The notes: generated by a model from the letters alone, not told the origin. A DNA stretch of 39,237 nt from an uncultured Kineothrix sp. (GCA_910587275.1 CAJUMD010000019.1:1-39237), one strand, 5' to 3'; shown: positions 25,884 to 35,607, counted from the stretch's first letter. Translations and numbers: made by a program.

Positions 25884-28800
25884 TTATTTTTTCCTTCTTT
25901 TATTTTTGTCGAGCCAGTACCCCATGCAAGCCTTAAGCTGGCCGATGTCCAAAGGTTTGGTTATATGCTCGCTCATCCCCGCCTTCCGGCTCGCCGTCAC
26001 GTCTTCCGCAAACGCATTGGCGGTCATCGCCACGATGGGTATTTCCACCGCATCTTCCTGCCCGGATGCGCGTATTGCCTTCGTGGCTTCGTACCCGTTC
26101 ATCACAGGCATCTGCACATCCATGAAAATCAGGTCATAATACCAGGCACCCATTTCCAGGAATTTATCCACTGCCTGTTTCCCGTCCACGGCAGTTTCCA
26201 CCGTCACGCCGAAATCACCGATGACTTCCTCCGCAATTTCACGGTTGATTTCATTGTCTTCCACCAGCAGAATCCTGCGTCCGCTAAAATCCTGTTCCGC
26301 ATCCGCCCCATCCGGAACATCATCCTCCGCCGCCTCATCATCCGCAAGCTGTTTTAGCAGGTACACCAGACGGGACTTGAACAGGGGCTTGGATATAAAC
26401 CCGTTCACGCCTGCCTGGCGCGCTTCGGTTTCCACACTGCTCCAATCGTAAGCGGAAAGGATAATAATCGGAACATCATCCCCTACCGCCCTGCGTATCT
26501 GTCTTGCCGTCTCCAAACCGTCCATATCCGGCATCTTCCAGTCCAAAATCACCGCAAAGAAATCTTCCGCTTCCTCATGGGCACGGACCACGCGCGTCAC
26601 CGCTTCCCTGCCGCCCAGCACCCATTCGCTGCGCATTCCAATGTCATCCAGTACCGCACATGCCGCCTCACAGGCCAAACGGTCGTCATCCACCACCAAT
26701 ACCGGGAGTGCCAAAAGCCGTCCTGTATCCGGCATTTCCCTGTCCTGTTTCTTCAGATAAACGGTCACGGTAAATTTGGAACCCTCGTTTACCTTACTCT
26801 CCACATGAATATCCCCGCTCATTTTCCGGGCAATGTTTAAGGCAATCGCCATACCGAGACCCGTTCCCTCGATTTTGCTGATTCTGGAATCCTCCGCACG
26901 GCTGAACGGTTCAAAAATACGCTCCACGTATTCCGGTGTCATTCCCATCCCGTCGTCACTGATAACAAACTCGTAACAGCCGTATTCCACCATGGACGAT
27001 TTTTTCTCCGTCAATTCCAACTGCAGGTGTCCGCCTTCCGGTGTATATTTCACGGAGTTGCCAAGTATATTAATTAAGACCTGCTGTAACCGCATTTCAT
27101 CCCCTATCACGTCCTCATGCTCCACATTGCGGATATGGAATTCCAGTCCGTGCCGCTTCGCTTCCACGGACGGACGCAGTATGGTCAGGAGGTTTTGCAC
27201 CAAATCGGAAAGTCTGAATTCTTCTTCCGTCAGGTTAATCTTCCCCGACTCAATCTTGCTCATATCAAGCACTTCGTTAATCAGGGACAACAGATGCTTG
27301 CTGGAAACGGTAATCTTACCCAGGCAGTCCGATACCCTCTCCGGCTCATCCAAATGCGCACCGGCTATGGATGTCATCCCTATAATTGCGTTCATCGGCG
27401 TACGGATGTCATGGCTCATGCGCGACAGAAATTCGCTTTTAGAGGCATTGGCATGGTTAGCCGCATCACAGGCTTCCTTTAACATCCTGCGTTCCTGTTC
27501 TTCCTTGCGCTTACTCTCCGTCACATCCTGTGCCACATACAGCGCCTTCTTTGCCTTCCCGTCTCCGCCTTCGGCAAGCACCACGGTAGCGCGTATCCAT
27601 TCGTAATCCTCGGATTCCCCGTCTTCGGCGTTAATCTTACGGTATTCCAATGCCATAAACGGCTGCCCGCCGCCCAATACATCCTGCAGTTTTCCGCAGT
27701 CCATCTTATCCAAATATTCCTGTCTGTCCTCCGGATGAACGAAATGCTCGGCATATTTCCGGAAACCTTCCTCGCAGTTTTGCTCTACGCCAAGGACATC
27801 TCCCACTTCCTTTACCTGCGTAATCATACGGAACGTATTCGCTTCCAAATCAATATAATAAGAAGCGAAAAACAGGCTGCCCATGGCGTTGATGATATAA
27901 TTCCGTTCCCGCTTTTCCAATGCGGCGGTTTCTTCTTCCTTCTTCTGCTTCGTAATGTCACGCCCAAGAATATTAACCATGACACTGTCCGCCTGACGGA
28001 CAAAGAAAATTTGTGCCTCCACCCAGATAAGTTCCGCCCCCTTCATCCGGTACTGGCATTTCACTTCCTCGAAATTTTCCACGCTTTCCGCCTTTTCCCG
28101 CAGGCATTTCAGGGAAAGTGCCGCACGGAACCGCTCCGCATCTTCCTCATAAACGGCATGTTCCAGCGCGTTCTTTATAACCTCCCCATAGTTCCCGGTA
28201 TGCACCCTTCCTGCCTCATCTTCCATTTTCAGATAAATGCGCTCGCATGTCCCCGTTTCCAAATCCACCGTACTCATGGTATTGTAGCCCGATTTGATAA
28301 CGGTCGCCATCCGCATCAGGTTCCGATTCCGGTTGATTTCCTTCCTCGTTTCCTCATCCACGTCCTGGAATGCCAAAACCACCAAACCCTTATGGCTGCC
28401 GCTGTCGTGGAAATGGGCAGTGACGGACACGTAATGGTAGCTTTGGTCAAACATCCGCTGGCAGAGCATTTCCTTTTTCTGTTCGCCTTTTTCCCACGCT
28501 TCCCGCAGGGCTTTTAACGAATAATTATCCAGCATTTTCTGTCCGTACTGCGGATGGAACTTACTTTGCACGGACTCCTCCCATACATTGTCCCAATCCA
28601 TGTATTCCATCTCTACCAAACCTTCCAAATCCGCGGGCATACGGACCGGATGCATGGCTCCCGTAAAGAGGTCGATAAGGTAAATCCCATAATTGACTTC
28701 CCCCAGTGACTTAATGACATCCTGGTTCCGCTTGTTGATATCTTCCAGCTCCAGACTGTGCCGGTACATGTCATGCATATCCTTCACATACAGGCGGATG

Positions 28801-29540
28801 CTTTGGTTTTCTGCCGTATAATCATAATCCGGAACCACTTCCATGGTATGCCAGCGGTAACCTTTACCAGTCTTTCTGCGGTACGTGCAGGTAAGGATTT
28901 TCTTTCCGCTCTTTAATGCCTCCTTTAAATACTCCGCCGCCGTAAATTTGCGGAAGCGCTCCTCATCCCTGCCAAATACATTCCCCGCCTCCAAAAAACG
29001 GTTAAACCAGTCGTCCAGCCCTGCCGCCATACTTTCCCCGTTCATCATTTCCAAGTCTTCGGGTTCCGACTTTATCAGTTCAAAACTGTCCGTTGTCAGG
29101 TTTGCACGCAGTATTTTGCTATACGTATAGCTTGCCACTTCCACATGGGGGGTAATCATAATCAAAAACGCCGGGATATCACCTCCCCACTGTATCCTCG
29201 TCGCCGCAATCTCCACCACATTTCCGAATGGGCTGGCATAATTGATGGACCTGCTTTCCTTCTTATTCCCAATCTGCAAAAGGGGACAGTTCGGGCAGGA
29301 AGCCGCCCATAGTTCATGACATGCCATTCCTAAGCAAACATTCGGCGACACCTCCTTTACCCGCTTATTAAAATACAGGATTCGGTGGTCACTTTCCTTT
29401 ATGACATAAACACCAGTCGTCTGCATCGAATTTAATATCAGTTCCAAATCTTTCGTTTCCAAAACCTTACACCCCGTTCGACAAAAATTGAAATTATCTT
29501 CTATTTTCCATATATTTTTTTCAAATCCATGGTTTTGCAA
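25884..29540 (-). CDS. Hybrid sensor histidine kinase with Cys-rich PAS, REC-REC
   Basis: A 1218-residue cytoplasmic hybrid kinase. An N-terminal PAS (about 30-135) carries Cys69, Cys74, Cys82 and Cys85 (CLGMAC, then CPNC), a possible metal or redox site. Further PAS-like regions lie at about 140-255, 280-395, 410-535 and 550-675. The phospho-acceptor is His710 in RMSHDIRTPMN, the ATPase boxes are DDGMGM (862) and GTGLGM (892), and the receivers carry Asp1000 and Asp1141. There is no HPt or DNA-binding output. The start is unclear: the frame opens at a TTG (29540) poorly placed for the AAGGAG at about 29566-29571, and a TTG at residue 27, just before the PAS, is an alternative. It lies about 110 bp downstream of the ABC-type ATPase and shares the build of the kinase at 3487-6693. 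Confidence 0.88.
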   Translation of the reverse strand: MQNHGFEKNIWKIEDNFNFCRTGCKVLETKDLELILNSMQTTGVYVIKESDHRILYFNKRVKEVSPNVCLGMACHELWAASCPNCPLLQIGNKKESRSINYASPFGNVVEIAATRIQWGGDIPAFLIMITPHVEVASYTYSKILRANLTTDSFELIKSEPEDLEMMNGESMAAGLDDWFNRFLEAGNVFGRDEERFRKFTAAEYLKEALKSGKKILTCTYRRKTGKGYRWHTMEVVPDYDYTAENQSIRLYVKDMHDMYRHSLELEDINKRNQDVIKSLGEVNYGIYLIDLFTGAMHPVRMPADLEGLVEMEYMDWDNVWEESVQSKFHPQYGQKMLDNYSLKALREAWEKGEQKKEMLCQRMFDQSYHYVSVTAHFHDSGSHKGLVVLAFQDVDEETRKEINRNRNLMRMATVIKSGYNTMSTVDLETGTCERIYLKMEDEAGRVHTGNYGEVIKNALEHAVYEEDAERFRAALSLKCLREKAESVENFEEVKCQYRMKGAELIWVEAQIFFVRQADSVMVNILGRDITKQKKEEETAALEKRERNYIINAMGSLFFASYYIDLEANTFRMITQVKEVGDVLGVEQNCEEGFRKYAEHFVHPEDRQEYLDKMDCGKLQDVLGGGQPFMALEYRKINAEDGESEDYEWIRATVVLAEGGDGKAKKALYVAQDVTESKRKEEQERRMLKEACDAANHANASKSEFLSRMSHDIRTPMNAIIGMTSIAGAHLDEPERVSDCLGKITVSSKHLLSLINEVLDMSKIESGKINLTEEEFRLSDLVQNLLTILRPSVEAKRHGLEFHIRNVEHEDVIGDEMRLQQVLINILGNSVKYTPEGGHLQLELTEKKSSMVEYGCYEFVISDDGMGMTPEYVERIFEPFSRAEDSRISKIEGTGLGMAIALNIARKMSGDIHVESKVNEGSKFTVTVYLKKQDREMPDTGRLLALPVLVVDDDRLACEAACAVLDDIGMRSEWVLGGREAVTRVVRAHEEAEDFFAVILDWKMPDMDGLETARQIRRAVGDDVPIIILSAYDWSSVETEARQAGVNGFISKPLFKSRLVYLLKQLADDEAAEDDVPDGADAEQDFSGRRILLVEDNEINREIAEEVIGDFGVTVETAVDGKQAVDKFLEMGAWYYDLIFMDVQMPVMNGYEATKAIRASGQEDAVEIPIVAMTANAFAEDVTASRKAGMSEHITKPLDIGQLKACMGYWLDKNKRRKK

Positions 29541-29650
29541 TAATACATCTGAAATTCACCCGGTTTCTCCTTGTACTCCGTTATGTTATGCATCATATCA
29601 GTCCCGCCAAATTTCCGCTAAATAATTCCATCCAAAAGCTACCCGTTCCG

Positions 29651-30511
29651 CTATTCCCCAAACTCCCTCCGGTATTTCATAAAGAAATCAAAGTATGCCC
29701 GTACATTCGCAAGTTCCGTCCACCGCTTCACGTCTACCGTTTCCTCATCCATATCGTATATTTTTGCCCCCCGCATGGAAAGCAGGAACGGCGAATGGGT
29801 GGCAATCAGAAACTGGCACCCGAAAAAACGTGCGGAATCCTCCAAAAATTTTAACAGCTCCTGCTGCTTTTCCGGCGAAAGGCTGTTTTCCGGTTCGTCC
29901 AGCAAATATAAGCCGTTCTCCCTAATCTGATCCGTAAAATACAAAAAGGCGCTTTCCCCGTTGGAATGCTCGCGCACATTATCCATCAGGTTTTCACGGA
30001 CATACTGCGACTGTGTGCTTTTGCGCACCGCAATTTTTTTTTTCAGCTTCCCATAATCATCCAGCGAACGCATTTGGAAATCGGAATATTTGGTATCCAG
30101 ATAATCTTCCAACAGTTCTTCCCGCTTCCGGTCAATCCCGTTATTCAGGCTCCGTATGTCCAGCATAAAATCAAACACGTCGTCGCTGGTAATAATCCTG
30201 CTGCCTGCCGGTATCCGCCCGTTTGCTTTATAACTGCACATCTGCGTATAATCCTCGAAAAAGCAGGAACGGTTATACAGCGTATCCCGCGCCAGCCCAA
30301 GTTTTTCCGCAATCACATTTAACACCGTGGTTTTTCCCGAGCCGTTTCCTCCATACAGTATGGTAACGGGTTCCAAATCCAACATACGCAGGTTGTGCTC
30401 CGATACGACCAAAAAAGGATAAACACTGTCATAGCAGGTCCTTTTCTGCCCCATTGTAAATGTATATTCCCTTTCCCTGTCCGGGAAGCAGAATTGCGAT
30501 AAATATACCAT
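29651..30511 (-). CDS. ABC-type/AAA ATPase of the RecF-like predicted ATPase group
   Basis: A 286-residue stand-alone ABC-fold ATPase. Walker A is GGNGSGKTT (54-62), the signature-like segment HSNGESAFLYF lies at 182-192, Walker B is LYLLDEPE (201-208, catalytic Glu206) and the switch His is in ATHSPFLLS. The insert between Walker A and the signature is short (about 120 residues), too short for a long coiled coil. Such proteins are predicted DNA-linked or toxin-like ATPases (AAA_23/OLD-like), but lacking a nuclease domain or obvious partner no function is assigned. It ends the tight run rimO to the 120-aa protein, 18 bp after the latter. Confidence 0.8.
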   Translation of the reverse strand: MVYLSQFCFPDREREYTFTMGQKRTCYDSVYPFLVVSEHNLRMLDLEPVTILYGGNGSGKTTVLNVIAEKLGLARDTLYNRSCFFEDYTQMCSYKANGRIPAGSRIITSDDVFDFMLDIRSLNNGIDRKREELLEDYLDTKYSDFQMRSLDDYGKLKKKIAVRKSTQSQYVRENLMDNVREHSNGESAFLYFTDQIRENGLYLLDEPENSLSPEKQQELLKFLEDSARFFGCQFLIATHSPFLLSMRGAKIYDMDEETVDVKRWTELANVRAYFDFFMKYRREFGE

Positions 30512-30529
30512 GCTCCTGTTCCCTTCCTT

Positions 30530-30886
30530 TTATTTGTCCGGCCATTCCTGCCCCTTGCACCTGCCAATGAAGTCACAGGGAAATCCCTCGTACTGTCCGG
30601 CAGACAGTTCCTCCCCCTCCACGGATATCTTCATGCCTTTGCACTCACGCAGCCATTCCAAATGCACCAGCACATCGTAAATCCCAGACTGGTAAGCCCC
30701 AAGCACATAGCCTGCCAAAGCCTTCCTGACTTCCTGCGAAGCCCCCGCAAGCAGTTCATTGATTTCCCCGTCCCTGTCGGTTCCCCGCACTGCGGCATTT
30801 TCCACGCTGCCGGACTCCGCACAGCTTTGCGACATATTCACCAAATCATTAATCAGCTCCTTATACAGCCTGATTCCTTCGTCCAT
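30530..30886 (-). CDS. Small hypothetical protein
   Basis: About 118 residues, acidic and helical, with no membrane segment or known motif. Cys residues near 22, 82, 103 and 109 are not arranged as a metal site. The start at 30886 gives GAGGGGG a nine-base spacing. An ATG two codons upstream is only three bases from it. It lies between a membrane protein (8-14 bp) and the ABC-type ATPase (18 bp), so it is probably co-translated with both. I do not recognise it. Confidence 0.65.
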   Translation of the reverse strand: MDEGIRLYKELINDLVNMSQSCAESGSVENAAVRGTDRDGEINELLAGASQEVRKALAGYVLGAYQSGIYDVLVHLEWLRECKGMKISVEGEELSAGQYEGFPCDFIGRCKGQEWPDK

Positions 30887-30900
30887 TACCATATACCCCC

Positions 30901-32301
30901 TCAGTATTTTAACAGATAGTCCTCATAATCCTGGTACGTAACCGTCAGGTATTCCTCTCCGCAGTTTAACCCGATTTCCATTCCCATGGGCGTATAGAAA
31001 ATAATGCCCGTGCTCCCGTCCTTCAGGTAATATGCCACTTCCTGGTCCGTCAGGTATTCCAGCACTTCCGTCTCCCCATTCTGCTCCCGGCTTCTTGTAC
31101 GGAAGTCCACGGCAAATTCATCGTCCACTTCCAAAATGCTCCCATTATCCAAAATCATGCCGTTTTCCATATCGATGTTCACGCAGAACAACCCGCAGTC
31201 CACCCAATAATCCGTATAAATATTTTCCTGGAACACTACGCTCATCACGCTCTCGTCCATATAGGTCACGAATCCTTCGGAATAAACCGCAAAAATTTCC
31301 TCCGGCTGCATATACTTGGAATACTCCTCAAAATATTCCTCAAAATATTCCATTTCGCTTTCAATCGCATCGTTTAAAAGTCCCAAATTCGGGACGTCCC
31401 CCATGATAACCGGATAGTCTATGGAAATCATCACCGTATCGCTGTTACCCGCATACTCATAATTCTCCCATTCGATGGAATAAGACAGGTCCGTACGGAC
31501 CGCATCCTTGATTTCCCCGTAATATTCCCCATGGGCTGCCGTATCCTTCTCCGGTATTTTCGCCTGTCCGCCGGGAAGCGGTGCAGCCGGTTCCTGTTTA
31601 TCCGGCACGGCATAAGACCACTCATCCCCGGAAAACTGCGCGGCAGCCCTGTCCAAAACGGCAGACTGTCTGGACACAACGCTCACCAATAGGAACATCA
31701 CCAGCAAAAATGCGGCAAATAACATGCCAAACACGGCAAACAAAACCAAAAGATATGCCGTATGATTCGGCTGCTTACGCTTCCGGCAGTCTCCGCAGCC
31801 GCACGGGCACCGCCCTTCCATAAAACCGCGGCAGGCTCCGCCTCCGAGGTTTCCCCTGCCTCCGTTCCCCACCGGATAATTTCCTGCCGGACGGCTTCCC
31901 ATGGTCCCGGTTCCCGGGGAATATCCGCCTGCCGGACGGTGTCCCGCAGGATACCCGCCCGCGGGATAACTGCCCGCAGCACCGGTTCCCACAGTACCGT
32001 TTCCCGCCGGGCGGCCGTCCGGCACTCCCCTTCCTGAAGGAAGGTTCCCCCCGGAATAAACGCCGGCTGCCGGAACACCGGTACCATGACTGCCGACTTT
32101 CTGTTTCTGCTCCAACTGCGCAAGCAGGGGATGTTTATAATAAGTCTGTCCCGGACTTTGTGCCGGAATATCCGGGGCCACCCCTGACGTATTCCCTGCG
32201 GTTTCCGCTTTTAATCCATATCCGGGTTCCTGCCGCACCTCACGGCCGCTGAAAATCCCTCCCCGGAATCTTCCCTCCGCATCCTGTTCCGCTCTTTCCA
32301 T
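30901..32301 (-). CDS. Single-pass membrane protein with Gly/Pro-rich N-terminus and RsiV/DUF3298-like exterior
   Basis: A 466-residue protein. Residues 1-155 are cytoplasmic and disordered, with Gly/Pro/Ala-rich repeats (PAGGYPAG, RPAGGYSPG, RPAGNYPVG). A Cys cluster at 157-172 (CRGF, RCPCGCGDC) may bind zinc. One membrane helix spans about 182-210. The exterior part (about 255-466) alternates strands and acidic helices (YEYAGNSDTVMISIDYPVI, then EYFEEYFEEYSKY) and ends in a TPMGMEIGLNCGEEYLTVTYQDYEDYL block. This resembles DUF3298/RsiV- and PdaC-type domains, some of which bind cell-wall glycans or lysozyme, but the match is weak. GGAGG seven bases before ATG supports the start. It follows cinA by 39 bp. 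Confidence 0.65.
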   Translation of the reverse strand: MERAEQDAEGRFRGGIFSGREVRQEPGYGLKAETAGNTSGVAPDIPAQSPGQTYYKHPLLAQLEQKQKVGSHGTGVPAAGVYSGGNLPSGRGVPDGRPAGNGTVGTGAAGSYPAGGYPAGHRPAGGYSPGTGTMGSRPAGNYPVGNGGRGNLGGGACRGFMEGRCPCGCGDCRKRKQPNHTAYLLVLFAVFGMLFAAFLLVMFLLVSVVSRQSAVLDRAAAQFSGDEWSYAVPDKQEPAAPLPGGQAKIPEKDTAAHGEYYGEIKDAVRTDLSYSIEWENYEYAGNSDTVMISIDYPVIMGDVPNLGLLNDAIESEMEYFEEYFEEYSKYMQPEEIFAVYSEGFVTYMDESVMSVVFQENIYTDYWVDCGLFCVNIDMENGMILDNGSILEVDDEFAVDFRTRSREQNGETEVLEYLTDQEVAYYLKDGSTGIIFYTPMGMEIGLNCGEEYLTVTYQDYEDYLLKY

Positions 32302-32340
32302 TTTCCATCCTCCATGGGATGATTCGGACCCGCTTACTTC

Positions 32341-33630
32341 CTATTTCCGTCTGTCCGCATTCTCATCCAGCTTCTTGCCAAACGCCACTTCGCTGTAATA
32401 CTCCAAAATACACTGACGCATCAGAATCAGGGCGGAAGATACCGTCGTTTCCCTGATTTTCGCCCGGTTGCCGTCAAAATTATATTTCTTCACCTTTATC
32501 TTCCCGCAGACATTGCAGGCAATGTATACCAGCCCTACCGGTTTTTCCTCTGTGCCGCCTCCCGGACCCGCCACGCCCGTTACTGCCACCGCCACCTCTG
32601 CCTTGGAAATCAGCGCTGCTCCCTTTGCCATCTCCCTTGCGACTTCCTCGCTGACTGCACCCTTTTTCTCCAACAGCCCTTTCTTCACGCCGAGGATTTT
32701 CCGCTTCGCCTTGTTGGAATAAGTAATGTAACCCGACTTGTACACGTCCGAAACGCCGGGAACATTGATAATCCTTGCCGCCAGCATACCGCCGGTACAG
32801 GATTCCACCGTACTCACGGTCAGCTTGTTCGCCGCCAGCAGGTCCACCACCGCCTTTTCCAGCGTGGTATCCACGTCCGTGGTATACACATGGTTTTCAA
32901 AACGGCTCTTTAATTCCTTTACCACCGGTTTTAACAGCTTCTTCGCTTCCTTCTCGTTCTCGGCTTTTGCCGTCACACGGAAATGTACCTCACAGTTTTT
33001 CGCATAGGGGGCAATGGTAGGATTGGTCTGCTTATCAATTAAGTCCTTCACCATGGTTTCCGCCCGGCTTTCACCCACCCCGCATATTTTCACGGTTTGG
33101 GAATAAATCGTGGAATTTCCTTCCGCAAGGTAAGGCATGATGCTCTTTTCAAACATGGGAACCAGTTCGTTGGGGGGGCCCGGAAGCAGAATGATTTTCT
33201 TTCCGTCCGCTTCCATGATTACGCCCGGCGCCGTGCCGTTTTCGTTTTCCACCACGATGGCGCCCTTTGGCACCATCGCCTGCTTCCAGTTATTCCCCGT
33301 GGGTTCCATATTCCTGCGCCTAAAAAAATCCTCAATCTGCTTTTTGGACGGTTCATGCATATATAACTCCCTGCCCGCCACTTTTGCCGCCACTTCTTTC
33401 GTCAAGTCGTCTTCCGTGGGACCAAGGCCCCCCGAAAGGATTACCACGTCCGAACGCCCGATGGCTGCCTTTAAGACAGCGCTAAGCCGCTCCTCATTGT
33501 CCCCAACCACGCTCTGGTAATAACAGGCAAGCCCCAAGTCCGCGCATTTTTCCGCTAAAAACGCGGCATTCGTATTCACGATATTACCTAACAACAGCTC
33601 CGTTCCAACGGAAATCAATTCTACCGTCAT
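32341..33630 (-). CDS. cinA: CinA, nicotinamide-nucleotide amidase/competence-damage inducible protein
   Basis: A 429-residue two-domain CinA. The N-terminal molybdopterin-binding-like domain begins VELISVGTELLLGNIVNTN and includes GGLGPTEDDLTKE near 85. The C-terminal PncC-type domain (from about 260) has VESCTGGMLAARI, with the expected active-site Ser, and GVAGPGGGTEEKPVGLVY. PncC-type domains deamidate NMN in pyridine nucleotide salvage, and the N-terminal domain is linked to ADP-ribose pyrophosphatase activity in some CinA proteins. Length is normal for the full-length form. It starts four bp after pgsA, as often seen in Firmicutes. Confidence 0.95.
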   Translation of the reverse strand: MTVELISVGTELLLGNIVNTNAAFLAEKCADLGLACYYQSVVGDNEERLSAVLKAAIGRSDVVILSGGLGPTEDDLTKEVAAKVAGRELYMHEPSKKQIEDFFRRRNMEPTGNNWKQAMVPKGAIVVENENGTAPGVIMEADGKKIILLPGPPNELVPMFEKSIMPYLAEGNSTIYSQTVKICGVGESRAETMVKDLIDKQTNPTIAPYAKNCEVHFRVTAKAENEKEAKKLLKPVVKELKSRFENHVYTTDVDTTLEKAVVDLLAANKLTVSTVESCTGGMLAARIINVPGVSDVYKSGYITYSNKAKRKILGVKKGLLEKKGAVSEEVAREMAKGAALISKAEVAVAVTGVAGPGGGTEEKPVGLVYIACNVCGKIKVKKYNFDGNRAKIRETTVSSALILMRQCILEYYSEVAFGKKLDENADRRK

Positions 33631-33634
33631 TCCA

Positions 33635-34168
33635 TCATCCCTCCTTCATCACGCTCTTATTCTTCACTAAATAATCCACCAGAGAAACCACGGTCAGCGC
33701 CAACGCAATCCACATCACTGCCGCCGTCAGCAGCCTTAAGGGTTCCAAATCGGCAATCATCAGGCAGATCATGACCATCTGGAACGTGGTTTTAAATTTC
33801 CCCCAATAACTTGCCGCGATGACTACCCCATTATCCGACGCAATCAGGCGGAACCCGCTGATGATGAACTCCCTCGCAATAATGACAATGACAACCCACG
33901 AAGGAATCCGCCCCAAATCCACCAGGCAGATTAATGCCGAACAGACTAACAGTTTATCCGCCAAAGGATCCATGAATTTTCCAAAATTCGTCACCAAATG
34001 GTATTTCCTTGCAATATGCCCGTCCAGCATATCCGTCAGGCTGGCGGCGATAAACAGCGCCAGTGCAATCCATTTATCCGTGCCGCCCGCAATGGGTACC
34101 AGCATGAATACCACAAAAAACGGAATCATAACCACCCTTAACATTGTCAGTTTATTCGGTAAATTCAT
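33635..34168 (-). CDS. pgsA: CDP-diacylglycerol--glycerol-3-phosphate 3-phosphatidyltransferase
   Basis: A 177-residue integral membrane enzyme that makes phosphatidylglycerophosphate, the committed step to phosphatidylglycerol. The CDP-alcohol phosphotransferase signature is complete: Asp46, Asp49-Gly50, Ala53-Arg54, Gly63, Asp67 and Asp71. Hydrophobic helices cover most of the remainder, and the N-terminus MNLPNKLTMLR is typical of PgsA. Its start overlaps the last 17 bp of rimO. Confidence 0.95.
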   Translation of the reverse strand: MNLPNKLTMLRVVMIPFFVVFMLVPIAGGTDKWIALALFIAASLTDMLDGHIARKYHLVTNFGKFMDPLADKLLVCSALICLVDLGRIPSWVVIVIIAREFIISGFRLIASDNGVVIAASYWGKFKTTFQMVMICLMIADLEPLRLLTAAVMWIALALTVVSLVDYLVKNKSVMKEG

Positions 34169-35489
34169 CGCAAATCTCTCCTATCAAATCATATTCATGG
34201 GAACCTGTTATCCGTACTTTCACAAAGTCCCCGCTCATCAATGACCGCGCAGTACGGATAAACAGATAACCGTCCACGTTTGGCGCATCCTTGTATGTAC
34301 GCGCCACATAAGCATCCTCATCCGCCACTTTGCCTTCGACCATGGCATACAGTTCCCTGCCTATCATGTCCACCGCTTTTTCATAAGCAATTTCCTGCTG
34401 CAGCTCCATAATGGCATCCCTGCGTTCTTCCTTCACGTCTTCCCCAATCTGCCCTTCCATTTCCGCCGCCGGCGTGCCTTCTTCCGCCGAATACGTGAAG
34501 ACACCCAAACGGTCAAATTCCATTTCGTCCACAAACTCCATCATAATCTCATGGTCTTTATCCGTCTCCTGCGGAAAACCCGCAATCAGGGTAGTCCTTA
34601 AGCAGATATCCGGTATTTCACGGCGTAATTTTTCCACCATGGCCCGTATTCCCGCACTGTCCGTCCGCCTTCCCATGCGTTTTAACACCGCGTCCGAAGC
34701 GTGCTGGATGGGAATGTCCAAATAATGGCAGATTTTCTTTTCTTCCTTTATGGTCTGTATCAGTTCTTCCGTGATTTCCTCCGGGTAACAGTACAAAATG
34801 CGTATCCAGTATAATTGAGGAATCCGGCATAATTCCCGCAGAAGTCCGGGAAGTTTTTTTTCACCGTATAAGTCCATGCCGTACCGGGTGGTTTCCTGTG
34901 CCACCAGCACCAGCTCCCTTACGCCGGCCTCCGCAAGGCTGCGTGCTTCCTCCACCAACTGCCCTAACGGCACGCTGCGGTAACCGCCGCGTATCTCCGG
35001 TATGATGCAGTACGTACAGTGTTTGTCACAGCCTTCCGCAATTTTTAAATAGGCGTAATGTCCTCCCGTCGTCACCAGCCTTTTCCGGTTGCCCACGGGC
35101 GCTGCATTTAACGGTTCCATATGGATGCCCTGCTTTCCGGCAAGCGCTTCTTCCAACGCTTCCGCAATCCGGTCTGCCGCCGTTGTCCCAAGGACGGCAT
35201 CCACTTCCTCTATTTCCTCCTGGATTTCCTTTTGGTAACGCTGTGCCAGGCATCCTGCCACCACAAGCGCCTTCACCTGTCCCGACTTCTTAAGCTCTGC
35301 CATTTCCAAAATCGTATTGACGCTTTCCTCTTTGGCATCGTTGATAAAACAGCAGGTATTTACCACGACGGCTTCCGCCTCCGTCTCGTCATCCGTAAAC
35401 GTATATCCCTTCTGCGCCAGCATCCCGAGCATCACTTCCGAATCCACCAGGTTTTTATCACATCCCAGCGATATCAGCAAAAGTTTCAT
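34152..35489 (-). CDS. rimO: Ribosomal protein S12 methylthiotransferase RimO
   Basis: A 445-residue radical SAM methylthiotransferase that modifies an aspartate of ribosomal protein S12. The N-terminal domain supplies the auxiliary cluster ligands Cys10 (SLGCDKNLVDSEV, diagnostic for RimO), Cys46 and Cys80. The radical SAM motif is Cys154, Cys158, Cys161 (CDKHCTYC), and the C-terminus holds a TRAM-like domain (ELYAMVEGKV onward). AGGAG stands five bases before ATG. It follows the rpoZ terminator and probably has its own promoter in the A/T-rich stretch upstream. Confidence 0.96.
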   Translation of the reverse strand: MKLLLISLGCDKNLVDSEVMLGMLAQKGYTFTDDETEAEAVVVNTCCFINDAKEESVNTILEMAELKKSGQVKALVVAGCLAQRYQKEIQEEIEEVDAVLGTTAADRIAEALEEALAGKQGIHMEPLNAAPVGNRKRLVTTGGHYAYLKIAEGCDKHCTYCIIPEIRGGYRSVPLGQLVEEARSLAEAGVRELVLVAQETTRYGMDLYGEKKLPGLLRELCRIPQLYWIRILYCYPEEITEELIQTIKEEKKICHYLDIPIQHASDAVLKRMGRRTDSAGIRAMVEKLRREIPDICLRTTLIAGFPQETDKDHEIMMEFVDEMEFDRLGVFTYSAEEGTPAAEMEGQIGEDVKEERRDAIMELQQEIAYEKAVDMIGRELYAMVEGKVADEDAYVARTYKDAPNVDGYLFIRTARSLMSGDFVKVRITGSHEYDLIGEICDEFTE

Positions 35490-35542
35490 ATTGGCTCCTG
35501 TTCCCTTCCGTCATATCTGTTTCCAAAATCAGACTCTTCTTA

Positions 35543-35568
35543 TCTTATAATCTTATAAGTCTTATAAT
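35543..35568. repeat. Three tandem TCTTATAA units upstream of rimO
   Basis: Units TCTTATAA, TCTTATAAG and TCTTATAAT follow each other. On the minus strand they offer several overlapping TATAA-like -10 candidates for rimO. No convincing -35 element was found at the right distance. Confidence 0.5.
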
Positions 35569-35570
35569 CT

Positions 35571-35599
35571 AAAAAAATGCCCGCAAAAATTACGGGCAT
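35571..35599 (-). terminator. Intrinsic terminator after rpoZ
   Basis: On the minus strand ATGCCCG, a nine-base loop and CGGGCAT are followed directly by a T7 run (plus-strand A run 35571-35577). It begins nine bases past the rpoZ stop and closes the yicC-remA-gmk-rpoZ unit. Confidence 0.92.
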
Positions 35600-35607
35600 A
35601 TAAACAG

